64,000 nucleotides of DNA from Desulfosediminicola ganghwensis (GTDB lineage: Bacteria > Desulfobacterota > Desulfobulbia > Desulfobulbales > Desulfocapsaceae), in assembly GCF_005116675.2 (NCBI RefSeq), contig NZ_CP050699.1:2813001-2877000 (forward strand), given 5' to 3'. Below the pieces are notes generated by a model. It had not been told where the DNA came from. It did not search any database and saw only the letters and a program-made list of their open reading frames with translations. The position numbers were made by a program, and so were the translations under genes. Numbering within the stretch: the first letter of the stretch is position 1; each line of letters opens with the position of its first letter. Below are positions 27,263 through 35,619 of the stretch, in pieces.

Positions 27263-28448
27263 TGAGAAAGCCTCGAATCAGATTGGTGAGCCGCTCATCA
27301 GGAATAAGAAACGCGTCATGGCCGCAATCGGCTTCGATTTCGCAAAAACTCACATCCTGGCCGTTTCGTTTTAATGCCTGGACCAGTTCCTTGGCCTGAT
27401 AGGTCGGATACAGCCAGTCTGAACTATATGATATGACAAGAAACTTCGATTCATAGCCATGCATTTTCCCCAGGCAGCCGTTCTCCGTCAACCTGTCCTT
27501 TAAGTCGAAATAATCGGCCGCTTTGGTGATATAGAGCATGGAGTTGGCATCAAAGCGGCGTACAAACTTACTGCCCTGGTACCGAAGATAGCTCTCTACC
27601 TGGAAATCGACCCCGAAGTCATATGAGAAGTCGTTTTTGTCCTGCAGTCTGCGGCCGAACTTGCGGCGCATGGCCTCGTCGGAGAGGTAGGTGACATGAC
27701 CCACCATCCGGGCCACGGCCAGGCCGAGATCGGGCTTTTCTCCCTCGTAGTATTCTCCCTGCTGCCAGTTCGGGTCGGCCATGATCGCCTGTCTGGCAAT
27801 TTCGTTAAAGGCTATGGCCAGTGCAGAGTGTCGCATGGTGGTGGCGATGGGCACGGCTGACCGGACCATCTCTGGGTAGCGTGCGCACCATTCCAGCACC
27901 TGCATGCCTCCAACGGAGCCACCGATAACAGAGAGCAGTTTGGGGATTTGAAGATGATCGATCAGTGCTTTCTGGGCTTCGACCATATCACCGATGGTGA
28001 CCATGGGGAAGTCCATACCGTATGGCTTACCGGTCTCGGGGTTAATGGAGCTCGGGCCGGTAGTACCCATGCAGCTGCCCAGAATGTTGGTGCAGATAAC
28101 GAAGTACCTGTTGGTGTCGATACCTTTGCCGGGGCCAACCATAAAATCCCACCAGCCGGCTTTTTCCTGCTCGGTATCGTCGCTGTGATAACCAGCCACG
28201 TGGGCATCACCGGTGAAGGCGTGGGTGATAAGGATGGCATTATCCTTATCCTCCGAGAGGGTCCCGTAGGTTTCGTAGGTAATGGTTATCGGTCCAAAGC
28301 TGGCACCACTCTCAAGCGTCATTCCTCCGGGCGGCTGGGCAAAGGTGAAGTGCTTTTTTTTCACCACCCCCACCGAACCGGCCGGGAATGGTGAGTTGTT
28401 ATCCAATCCAGCCACCTGCGGACTATCTGTTATCCTGGTATTCACCAC
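27249..28448 (-). CDS. metX: homoserine O-acetyltransferase MetX
   Basis: 399 residues in the alpha/beta-hydrolase fold. The nucleophile elbow is VIGGSVGGMQVLEW near residue 175, and the catalytic His is in DCGHDAFLIP near the C-terminus. GPITITYETYGTLSEDKDNA and LGSCMGTTGPSSINPETGKP are conserved family segments. It acylates homoserine (acetyl by annotation; succinyl cannot be excluded from sequence alone). Start is GTG at 28448, overlapping the metY stop by one base; a second GTG follows at 28445. Confidence 0.94.
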   Translation of the reverse strand: MVNTRITDSPQVAGLDNNSPFPAGSVGVVKKKHFTFAQPPGGMTLESGASFGPITITYETYGTLSEDKDNAILITHAFTGDAHVAGYHSDDTEQEKAGWWDFMVGPGKGIDTNRYFVICTNILGSCMGTTGPSSINPETGKPYGMDFPMVTIGDMVEAQKALIDHLQIPKLLSVIGGSVGGMQVLEWCARYPEMVRSAVPIATTMRHSALAIAFNEIARQAIMADPNWQQGEYYEGEKPDLGLAVARMVGHVTYLSDEAMRRKFGRRLQDKNDFSYDFGVDFQVESYLRYQGSKFVRRFDANSMLYITKAADYFDLKDRLTENGCLGKMHGYESKFLVISYSSDWLYPTYQAKELVQALKRNGQDVSFCEIEADCGHDAFLIPDERLTNLIRGFLNGIS

Positions 28449-29728
28449 TAGCTCCTTGCGGTGGCGATTGCCTGGTCGAGATCGGCGGTGATATCTTCGA
28501 TATGCTCGATGCCGATGGAAAGCCTGATCATACCGTCTGAGATACCGCCAGCCTCAAGTTGTTCGCTGGACAATTGCGAGTGGGTGGTTGAAGCAGGATG
28601 AACCGCCAGGGATTTGGCATCGCCAACGTTGGCAAGGTGCGAGAAAAGCTTGAGGCTGTCGATGAACTTCTGGCCAGCTTCCCGACCACCACGGATGGAA
28701 AAAGATACCATGCCGCCAAAGCCGTTTTTGAGATATTTTGCAGCGGTTGCATGGCCGGGTGAGCCTGGGAGGCCAGGGTAGTTTACCGATTCAACCTCTG
28801 GATGGTCCTGCAGGTGTCTGGCTACTGCCAGGGCATTTTCGGAATGCCGTTCCATGCGCAGGTGCAGGGTCTCGATTCCCTGCAAAAACAGCCAGCAGTT
28901 ATCCGGGCTGATGCAGGCACCGAGATTTCTGAGCGGCACCAGGCGCATTCTCAAAGCAAAAGCGATGGGGTTCATCTCGCCCAGGTCATGGGCATAACGC
29001 AGTCCATGGTAGGAGTGGTCAGGCTCGTTGTACAAGGTGAATTTCGGGTTGGTCCAGTCGAAGGTTCCAGCATCGATGACAATGCCGCCAAGGCCGGTGC
29101 CATGCCCTCCCAGCCACTTGGTCAGGGAGTGAATGACGATGTCGGCACCATGCTTGATCGGCTGGAACATGGTGGGCGGGGTAAAGGTAGAATCGACGAT
29201 GAGCGGCAGACCGGCATCGTGGGCAACTTTGGCTACCGCTTCGATATCGGTCATGTTCAGGCCGGGGTTACCGATGGTTTCACAATAGACTGCCCGGGTT
29301 TTATCGTTGATTGCCGCTTTAAAATTCTCCGGGTTGTTGGGGTTTACCATACGAACCGTAATGCCGAACTGGGGCAGTATCGAATCGAACTGAGAGAAGG
29401 TACCTCCATAGAGGTTATTGGCGGCAACAATCTCATCACCCTGTTCGCAGATATTGATAATAGCGTAAAAGATCGCCGAAGTGCCGGAGGCCAGGGCTAA
29501 TGCTGCAGCACCACCCTCCAGTTGGGTCATGCGCTGCTCCAGGATGTCCTGGGTCGGGTTGCCCAGTCGGGTGTAGATATTGCCAAGCTCTTTTAAGGCA
29601 AAAAGATTTGCAGCATGTTCAGTGGATTTGAACATATAGGCGCTGGTACGGTAAATAGGCACCGCCCTGGAGAGGGTATCCTGATCCACCTTGTGTCCTG
29701 CGTGTACGGCTAGTGTTTCCGGCTTCAT
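28448..29728 (-). CDS. metY: O-acetylhomoserine sulfhydrylase MetY
   Basis: 426 residues, PLP-dependent Cys/Met metabolism family. The PLP lysine is in IHSLTKWLGGHGTGLGG near residue 207. ETIGNPGLNMTDIEAVAKVA and the C-terminal VHPASTTHSQLSSEQLEAGG are typical. It makes homocysteine directly from O-acetylhomoserine and sulfide, so this organism uses direct sulfhydrylation. First gene of the metY-metX-metW block, with cysE-cysK 108 bases further on. Confidence 0.95.
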   Translation of the reverse strand: MKPETLAVHAGHKVDQDTLSRAVPIYRTSAYMFKSTEHAANLFALKELGNIYTRLGNPTQDILEQRMTQLEGGAAALALASGTSAIFYAIINICEQGDEIVAANNLYGGTFSQFDSILPQFGITVRMVNPNNPENFKAAINDKTRAVYCETIGNPGLNMTDIEAVAKVAHDAGLPLIVDSTFTPPTMFQPIKHGADIVIHSLTKWLGGHGTGLGGIVIDAGTFDWTNPKFTLYNEPDHSYHGLRYAHDLGEMNPIAFALRMRLVPLRNLGACISPDNCWLFLQGIETLHLRMERHSENALAVARHLQDHPEVESVNYPGLPGSPGHATAAKYLKNGFGGMVSFSIRGGREAGQKFIDSLKLFSHLANVGDAKSLAVHPASTTHSQLSSEQLEAGGISDGMIRLSIGIEHIEDITADLDQAIATARS

Positions 29729-29773
29729 ATATTTTCCTCTATAAGAGATTGGAGCGTGTTCAGGTGTTCAGTA

Positions 29774-29803
29774 TTGCCCCCTGATCTTTAAAAAAGGGGG
29801 CAA
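29774..29803. repeat. 8-bp inverted repeat ahead of metY
   Basis: TTGCCCCC (29774-29781) and GGGGGCAA (29796-29803) can pair around a 14-base AT-rich loop. On the minus strand it lies between the TPR gene and metY. It could terminate the former or form part of the metY leader. I do not recognise a SAM riboswitch here. Confidence 0.5.
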
Positions 29804-29843
29804 GTGTTGCAAACGAGGTTGCGCGAAAATTGAAGCCATCTGG

Positions 29844-30431
29844 CTAGTTTTGTGTGCTTCTCATTTGGTCTACCGTGTCCTTCAGTTTCTGTCCGTTTCG
29901 ACTTGCGAAATCAGGATTAATTTTAAGCAGTTCTTCCCAGCTGGCAAGGCCTCCTTCGATGTCTTCCAGATCATAGATGCGGACGATTCCCTCATTGAAT
30001 CTCGAAGGCTGATGTTGCGGGTTCATCACCTGGGCTTTATCAAACCACTCCACAGCTTTTTCGGGCTGTCCGGTACGGCGGTACATAACTCCCAGATCTG
30101 TAAGCAGGTCAGCGTCACCTTCATGATATTTCAGGGAGGTGAGATATGCGTCGATGGCTTTTTCGTTTTGCTCGGTATCAAAGTAAAGGTGACCGAGGGT
30201 TACCCAGCCCTGATAGTTTTCCGGATCGGCTTGTAATTCCTGCTCAAGCTTGTCGATGGCCTGACCCAGTTCCTGGTTCTGTTCGTGGACATGTGGATCT
30301 TTGGTAGTCGCGGTTTCATTGGAAACCGGGCCTGTTTTATACACAGTGAAGAGTACACCGCAGATGAAACCGACGATGAAGATAACCAGAAAAGTAATGA
30401 TGGGTTGCTGCTGTTTTTTTGCGTCTGTCAT
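29844..30431 (-). CDS. membrane-anchored TPR protein
   Basis: 195 residues. An N-terminal membrane anchor (ITFLVIFIVGFICGVLFTVY, about 11-30) is followed by an acidic linker and about three TPR units: QGWVTLGHLYFDTEQNEKA, ADLLTDLGVMYRRTGQPEKA and SWEELLKINPDFA. The domain would face the periplasm. Its partner is unknown. It is divergent from glgP and upstream of metY, separated by a hairpin. Confidence 0.8.
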   Translation of the reverse strand: MTDAKKQQQPIITFLVIFIVGFICGVLFTVYKTGPVSNETATTKDPHVHEQNQELGQAIDKLEQELQADPENYQGWVTLGHLYFDTEQNEKAIDAYLTSLKYHEGDADLLTDLGVMYRRTGQPEKAVEWFDKAQVMNPQHQPSRFNEGIVRIYDLEDIEGGLASWEELLKINPDFASRNGQKLKDTVDQMRSTQN

Positions 30432-30547
30432 ATTGCCTCAGCTAAAGGAAGAAAGGGTTTATGTAAAGTTGGTTATGATACGACAGGATTGGTGATCTGT
30501 ACATACCACAAAGTGACACCGGTATCAACAATTAGTGCCTAACACAC

Positions 30548-30576
30548 TTGAGGGCTGGACAGGTCTTGCCTAAAAA
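30548..30576 (+). promoter_or_regulatory. possible promoter of glycogen phosphorylase
   Basis: TTGAGG at 30548-30553, a 17-base spacer and TAAAAA at 30571-30576 lie about 94 bases before the glgP start in the divergent TPR-glgP gap. The match to sigma-70 consensus is moderate. Confidence 0.35.
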
Positions 30577-30669
30577 TGGCAGAGTGGAGAAGAAAGATAT
30601 GGGTAACGTAAAGGGGCATTACAACATGAAGCGCCGTCATAAAACGTGCAACCAGTTGAGGAGTCAACC

Positions 30670-33168
30670 ATGAAAGTGCATCAGAAGGTTGTATCAAAAT
30701 CCAAAGGAAGCGATTCTCGCAGTTCTGTACCCCATTTTGACACCAATGCCAGCGCCATTAAAGAAAATATAATACATCATCTGCTTAGTTTTCAGGGACG
30801 CGACCCGGAACGGTCGGGTGCTCCTGACATTTGCAGGGCGCTCTCGTATACTATGCGGGATATCCTGGTAGAAAAATGGATAGAAACCCAGAAGACATTC
30901 TATGCCAAGAGAAAAAAACGGGTCTATTACCTTTCGCTGGAGTTTCTGATTGGACGTTCCCTGATGAATTCCGTTATTAACCTCGGTATTGTCGAAGATG
31001 TGAAACAGGCCGTGGCCGATCTTGGTTATGATCTTACTGAGATTTGTGAAAACGAAGAGGATGCAGCTCTCGGCAACGGTGGCCTGGGGAGGTTGGCAGC
31101 CTGTTTTATGGACTCAATCGCTACCCTGAAAATTCCAGCCTATGGTTATGGCATCCGGTATGAGTATGGGCTCTTCAACCAGCAGCTTGTAAATGGCAAC
31201 CAGGTCGAGATGCCTGACAGTTGGCTGCGCTACGGCAGCTCATGGACCTTTGATAGGCCGATGCCGATTTTCCCGGTAAAGTTTTATGGTCATGTCACCA
31301 GCGAGGCGGATAAGCAGGGAAATTATCGGGCCAAATGGGTGGATACCACTGATGTGATGGCGTTGCCGTGCGACATGCTCATCCCCGGTTACAAGAATGA
31401 CCATGTAATAAATATGCGGCTGTGGACTGCCCGCGCCTCCCGGGAGCTTGACCTGAGCTATTTCGGAAGGGGCGATTACATCGGGGCGGTGGAGTCGAAG
31501 GTGAGCTCCGAGACAATCTCAAAAGTGCTCTACCCACCCGATCACAACCTGGCGGGGCAGGAGCTGCGTCTGAAGCAGCAGTACTTTTTTGTTGCCGCAA
31601 CTTTCCAGGACATCATGCGACGCTTCAAGAAGAAGCCGAAAAGTTTTGATATGTTTCCTGACAGGGTTGCTGTTCAGCTGAATGACACCCATCCTGCCAT
31701 TGCGATCCCGGAGCTGATGCGGCTGCTGCTTGATGAAGAAGGGCTTGGCTGGGAGAAGGCCTGGGACATCAGCACCAAGACATTTGCCTACACCAATCAT
31801 ACCCTGATGCCGGAAGCACTCGAAAAATGGACGGTGGAATTGCTAGGTAAGGTGCTGCCGCGACATCTGGAGATTATCTACGAGATTAACCTACGCTTCC
31901 TGGAGCAGGTGGCCCAGAAATTCCCCAAAAATGTTGAGATGCAGCGTCATTTTTCAATAATTGACGAGGGCCCGCCCAAACAGATTCGCATGGCTCATCT
32001 GGCCATAGTAGGCTCCCATTCGGTCAACGGAGTGGCGGAGTTACACACTAATCTCTTAAAGACCAGGATATTTAAAGAGTTTCATGAGCTTTATCCCGGT
32101 AAGTTTAACTCAAAGACAAATGGAATTACCCCGAGGCGCTGGCTGCTTCAGTCGAATCCGGAGCTGGCGGATCTTATCTCAACCAATATCGGCTTTGGCT
32201 GGATAACTGATCTCGACCAGCTTCGGAACCTCGAACCTCTTGCCGATAACGCCGGCTTTAGGCAGACCTGGCGTGAGATCAAGACAGCGAACAAGCGAAG
32301 GCTGGCAAAGTATATCAACGAACATACCGGTATTTCTGTGTCACCTGACTCGATGTTTGATGTGCAGGTCAAACGAATCCATGAATATAAACGCCAGTTG
32401 TTGAACGGCCTGCATCTGATACACCTCTATCACCACATATTGAAACAAGGTGACGAGGGGATAGCGCCAAGAACGGTGGTTTTTGCCGGCAAGGCAGCGC
32501 CTACCTATTGGCGGGCCAAGTTGATCATCAAGTTGATTTGTGAGATCGGTGAGGTTGTCAATAATGACCCACGGGTGAATGGTCGACTGAAAGTCGTGTT
32601 CCTGCCCAATTATAACGTTTCCCAGGCAGAGATAATCATGCCGGCTGCTGATCTCTCTGAGCAGATATCCACGGCTGGAACCGAGGCCTCAGGGACAGGA
32701 AATATGAAATTCTCACTGAACGGGGCGCTCACCATCGGCACCCTGGATGGGGCCAATATCGAGATTCGTGAAGAAGTAGGTGAAGAAAACTTTTTCCTTT
32801 TTGGCATGACCGCTGAACAGGCTGAGTTTGAACGACTGGCTCCAAGTCGCACCCCCAAGCAGGTTTGTGAGAATAGCCCTGAAATAACTGAGGTGATCGA
32901 CAGCATCGCTAAAGGAGCTTTCAGTAAAGGTGATAAGCAATTATTCAAACCGCTGGTCGATAGCCTGCTTGATCCCAATGACCAGTATCTTTTGATGCTT
33001 GATCTCGAATCGTATCTGGAATGCCAGCGGAAGGTTGGTGCAGCATTTATAGATGCCGATAACTGGACCCGGATGGCCATCCTCAATGTGGCCGGCATGG
33101 GGAAATTCTCTACGGATCGCACGATTCGACAGTATTCGGAAGAGATTTGGGGGATTCCGGTTGAGTGA
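30670..33168 (+). CDS. glgP: glycogen/maltodextrin phosphorylase
   Basis: 832 residues from ATG at 30670, preferred to GTG 30646 because GAGGAG lies six bases upstream. The PLP-site segment EASGTGNMKFSLNGALTIGT near residue 660 and the family motifs YYLSLEFLIGRSLMNSVINL, GNGGLGRLAACFMDSIATL and QLNDTHPAIAIPELMRLL are all present. It releases glucose-1-phosphate from glycogen. No other glycogen gene is adjacent, but the nearby sucrose genes use the same sugar-nucleotide pool. Confidence 0.95.
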   Translation: MKVHQKVVSKSKGSDSRSSVPHFDTNASAIKENIIHHLLSFQGRDPERSGAPDICRALSYTMRDILVEKWIETQKTFYAKRKKRVYYLSLEFLIGRSLMNSVINLGIVEDVKQAVADLGYDLTEICENEEDAALGNGGLGRLAACFMDSIATLKIPAYGYGIRYEYGLFNQQLVNGNQVEMPDSWLRYGSSWTFDRPMPIFPVKFYGHVTSEADKQGNYRAKWVDTTDVMALPCDMLIPGYKNDHVINMRLWTARASRELDLSYFGRGDYIGAVESKVSSETISKVLYPPDHNLAGQELRLKQQYFFVAATFQDIMRRFKKKPKSFDMFPDRVAVQLNDTHPAIAIPELMRLLLDEEGLGWEKAWDISTKTFAYTNHTLMPEALEKWTVELLGKVLPRHLEIIYEINLRFLEQVAQKFPKNVEMQRHFSIIDEGPPKQIRMAHLAIVGSHSVNGVAELHTNLLKTRIFKEFHELYPGKFNSKTNGITPRRWLLQSNPELADLISTNIGFGWITDLDQLRNLEPLADNAGFRQTWREIKTANKRRLAKYINEHTGISVSPDSMFDVQVKRIHEYKRQLLNGLHLIHLYHHILKQGDEGIAPRTVVFAGKAAPTYWRAKLIIKLICEIGEVVNNDPRVNGRLKVVFLPNYNVSQAEIIMPAADLSEQISTAGTEASGTGNMKFSLNGALTIGTLDGANIEIREEVGEENFFLFGMTAEQAEFERLAPSRTPKQVCENSPEITEVIDSIAKGAFSKGDKQLFKPLVDSLLDPNDQYLLMLDLESYLECQRKVGAAFIDADNWTRMAILNVAGMGKFSTDRTIRQYSEEIWGIPVE

Positions 33169-33354
33169 GATTTTGTTGATGAGTCAGGGGAGAGGTGATA
33201 GGGGGGGAATCAGGAGCTTGAATAGTGGGTCCGGTTGGCTGGTAACTCTCCCGGACGCCGAGGCGGATTCTGATTTGAGTGTTTAGGGGAGCGGAGCTCT
33301 TCCCATTCAGGTTTGCAGGACCTGCGTGATGGTTCCCCTGGTGTCAGAGAATAT

Positions 33355-33825
33355 CTATTGATCCACTCTTTCTTCCCCGGGTTCCTCCTGCGTCTCGCCG
33401 GGGAGTTTGTGGACAAAGAAATAGGTGAGACCGGTAGCAACCAGGACCAGTCCGGTGGCGAAAATATACATCGGTTCCAACTCATCATAATCAAGGATGA
33501 TTACTTTTCTGGCAATGGCCATCAGCGCGGTTGCCAGAACGATTTTGACGTGAATTACATCATCACGCAGATAGAGAATTATGTTCTGAAATATTTCGAT
33601 GGCAATCAACACCACCATGAATGCCCCAAAGGTGATCAGGATATCACCCATCGTCAGGATAAACCTGGGTTCGGCGGTGAATCGCTCGTATATGGTCCAG
33701 GCCACATCTATGACCCCGAAAATGATGACTATGATCATCAGGGCACTCAGCATTTTCAAGGACAGGTGAATGATCTGTTTGAGTCCCCAGAGGAAGCGGT
33801 CTTCCCGCTTTTTCACGAGTTTCAT
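33355..33825 (-). CDS. PsiE-like membrane protein
   Basis: 156 residues with four hydrophobic segments, among them LSALMIIVIIFGVIDVAWTI, FGAFMVVLIAIEIFQNIIL and MYIFATGLVLVATGLTYFFV. YLRDDVIHVKIVLATALMAI followed by ARKVIILDY fits the phosphate-starvation-inducible PsiE family, whose function is not known. It starts five bases after a universal-stress gene on the same strand, so the two probably respond to the same stress. Confidence 0.8.
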   Translation of the reverse strand: MKLVKKREDRFLWGLKQIIHLSLKMLSALMIIVIIFGVIDVAWTIYERFTAEPRFILTMGDILITFGAFMVVLIAIEIFQNIILYLRDDVIHVKIVLATALMAIARKVIILDYDELEPMYIFATGLVLVATGLTYFFVHKLPGETQEEPGEERVDQ

Positions 33826-33829
33826 CGCT

Positions 33830-34762
33830 TCAGTCGAGCGTCACAGGTGAGACAAAGCCGTCAGGTTTGACAGTCAGAGCACTGCAAGTGATAGAGTTGA
33901 GCAATTTTTCCGCTCTGTTGCCGATCAGAAAACCTGGTATGCCGGAGCGGCCCACCGAGCCCATCACGACAAGGTCTATCCTGAGGTTGGAAATGGCATT
34001 TTTGATAACATCGAGAAAAAGCCCTTCCAGTATATGAATCTGATCTTCCTTGCAATGTATTGTGTTCTTTTGGAGGAGTTGCAGAAGTTGCTCCCGACGT
34101 TCGGTGGAGATGTCACTTTTCATGGAGATAATTTCTTCAGGGGAAAGCTTGAAACGGGGACTACTCAACCACGATTCAAATTCGAGTCGCCAGCAATTCA
34201 CGTAGTGAGCTTCCCCCTGTTCCCGCTGGGCAAGAGAGTGAGTGAGTTCTATGATTTTCTGATTCAAAGCCTCGGTTTCAGGGTAGTTGGCTTCCAGGTC
34301 CACGGCTGCTAAAATTCGTTTGAAATCCCCGGCAGACTGTTTGATTACCCATACGGGGCAAGGGCATTTTCGCACCAGTCGCATGGTGAATTGGTCGATC
34401 CCTTTTTTTCGCGAGTCCTCTTTGATCACCAGATCGTGTTTATCACGTAGAACTTTTTGAATGACAGGTATGAATCCACTGGTGGGTGAAAGATCGAGTT
34501 CAACGTTGATATTGTCCCATAGTTCGCTGCTAAAATACTGGTTAAGATTTTTAGCATGATCCTCTTTAATCATTTCTTGAACTTTCTCATATTTGCCGGT
34601 CAGTTTTTTACTGAGTATATCGTAGTGGCCGACATCATCCAGCAGCAACGCGGTAACCCGTGCGTCGTTCAGGCGGGCAAGCGCAGCGACTTTTCCGGCA
34701 CTGGCACCTTTAGCCAGGCTCTTTTGATCAAGTACATAAAGGATGTTCTTGAATCGTTTCAT
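33830..34762 (-). CDS. tandem universal stress protein
   Basis: 310 residues holding two UspA folds. The second retains an ATP-binding-type motif GSVGRSGIPGFLIGNRAEKL near residue 270. The first starts KRFKNILYVLDQ and has AARLNDARVTAL-like helix alpha1 but a degenerate nucleotide loop, with KKGIDQFTMRLVRKCPCPVW at its end. Such tandem Usps are E. coli UspE-like. It heads a two-gene unit with the PsiE-like gene. Confidence 0.88.
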   Translation of the reverse strand: MKRFKNILYVLDQKSLAKGASAGKVAALARLNDARVTALLLDDVGHYDILSKKLTGKYEKVQEMIKEDHAKNLNQYFSSELWDNINVELDLSPTSGFIPVIQKVLRDKHDLVIKEDSRKKGIDQFTMRLVRKCPCPVWVIKQSAGDFKRILAAVDLEANYPETEALNQKIIELTHSLAQREQGEAHYVNCWRLEFESWLSSPRFKLSPEEIISMKSDISTERREQLLQLLQKNTIHCKEDQIHILEGLFLDVIKNAISNLRIDLVVMGSVGRSGIPGFLIGNRAEKLLNSITCSALTVKPDGFVSPVTLD

Positions 34763-35016
34763 AGTTTCGATCCTTTCGGTGGAGTTCTTCTGGTCAGATT
34801 TTCCCGGGTACCTGCCACATGGTTGTAACCATCATTATTTAATAATAGTTTTTGTTCTTCAAACATACAACAGGGAACCCGTATCAAAAAAAATAGTAAT
34901 GAATAGTGTGGTGGGGCTGGTCTATGGGATAGGAGAGCGAGGGGCAGGAAAAGATAAGGCGCTGGGCCTCTTGGGGCTCCGCTGAATGGCCAGGCCGGCA
35001 GTGAGGGCTGATGGAG
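34763..35016. other. gap between the Usp gene and tRNA-Cys 1
   Basis: No gene. ATGGTT and AACCAT form a short palindrome around 34819-34832, followed by AT-rich sequence reaching about 34900. This must contain the leftward usp promoter and possible operator. Confidence 0.4.
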
Positions 35017-35058
35017 AATAAAAAAAGGGATTACAGACCATTGTCTGTAATCCCTTTT
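35017..35058 (-). terminator. intrinsic terminator of tRNA-Cys copy 1
   Basis: On the minus strand a perfect 12-bp stem (GGGATTACAGAC with GTCTGTAATCCC, 35027-35054) with a 4-base loop is followed by TTTTTTTATTC. It lies eleven bases downstream of the tRNA 3' end. Confidence 0.92.
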
Positions 35059-35065
35059 CAAATTC

Positions 35066-35141
35066 TGGAGGCGGCGAGCGGAGTCGAACCGCTGAATAAT
35101 GGTTTTGCAGACCACTGCCTTAGCCACTTGGCTACGCCGCC
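35066..35141 (-). tRNA. tRNA-Cys (GCA), copy 1
   Basis: 76 bases including an encoded CCA. The acceptor stem GGCGGCG/CGCCGCC, anticodon loop CTGCAAA with anticodon GCA, T-arm GCGGTTCGACTCCGC and discriminator U73 (typical of tRNA-Cys) are all visible on the minus strand. It is identical to the copy at 35485-35560. It has its own promoter and terminator. Confidence 0.97.
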
Positions 35142-35157
35142 CAAATTGTGAGGCATC

Positions 35158-35185
35158 TTTATACCACGGTAATTTATTTTGACAA
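35158..35185 (-). promoter_or_regulatory. promoter of tRNA-Cys copy 1
   Basis: On the minus strand TTGTCA (35185-35180), a 16-base spacer and TATAAA (35163-35158) lie about 17 bases before the mature 5' end. The same elements with the same spacing precede copy 2. Confidence 0.8.
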
Positions 35186-35441
35186 GATTTTTTTGAAGGT
35201 GCTTTTCAGAAAGGGTATGTATGCCGTAACTTACCGCATGATTTGAAAACGACGGGTTCCCGGTCGCGCAGTCTTGGCTGATGATTGCCGGAATGGAGCA
35301 GCTAATTACAAAGCATACCAGATTCCTATTCACCTTGACCGGATAGGTATTATCATGTATCAAGTAGTCCACGCCCGTTTTCGCTCTTGAAAATGAGCTT
35401 GGGAAAGGTCTGTAAGCAGATTGTCCCAATTGCCGGAAACG

Positions 35442-35476
35442 AAAAAGGGGTTACAGATTGTATCTGTAACCCCTTT
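35442..35476 (-). terminator. intrinsic terminator of tRNA-Cys copy 2
   Basis: GGGGTTACAGAT (35447-35458) pairs perfectly with ATCTGTAACCCC (35462-35473), and TTTTTC follows on the minus strand. Compared with the copy 1 terminator, two stem positions differ with compensating changes on both arms. Confidence 0.9.
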
Positions 35477-35484
35477 AGAAATTC

Positions 35485-35560
35485 TGGAGGCGGCGAGCGG
35501 AGTCGAACCGCTGAATAATGGTTTTGCAGACCACTGCCTTAGCCACTTGGCTACGCCGCC
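35485..35560 (-). tRNA. tRNA-Cys (GCA), copy 2
   Basis: 76 bases, identical to copy 1 across the whole tRNA, with the same anticodon GCA, U73 and encoded CCA. It lies 344 bases from copy 1 and 59 bases from the rnc start codon, on the opposite strand. Confidence 0.97.
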
Positions 35561-35575
35561 TGAATTGTGAGGCAC

Positions 35576-35603
35576 TTTATACCACAGTTTTTGATTTTGA
35601 CAA
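35576..35603 (-). promoter_or_regulatory. promoter of tRNA-Cys copy 2
   Basis: On the minus strand TTGTCA (35603-35598), a 16-base spacer and TATAAA (35581-35576). The -35 box overlaps the rnc ribosome site on the other strand (AAGAGG 35602-35607), so the two genes share sequence. Confidence 0.8.
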
Positions 35604-35619
35604 GAGGTATTTTATCAGC

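Noticed and set aside
29729-29843. SAM riboswitch upstream of metY
   Set aside because: No recognisable SAM-I, II or IV core; only a single 8-bp stem in a short gap.
35066-35560. tRNA-Cys doublet as an integration site for a mobile element
   Set aside because: No integrase, no direct repeats beyond the tRNA copies, and the 343 bases between them contain only a terminator and leader sequence.
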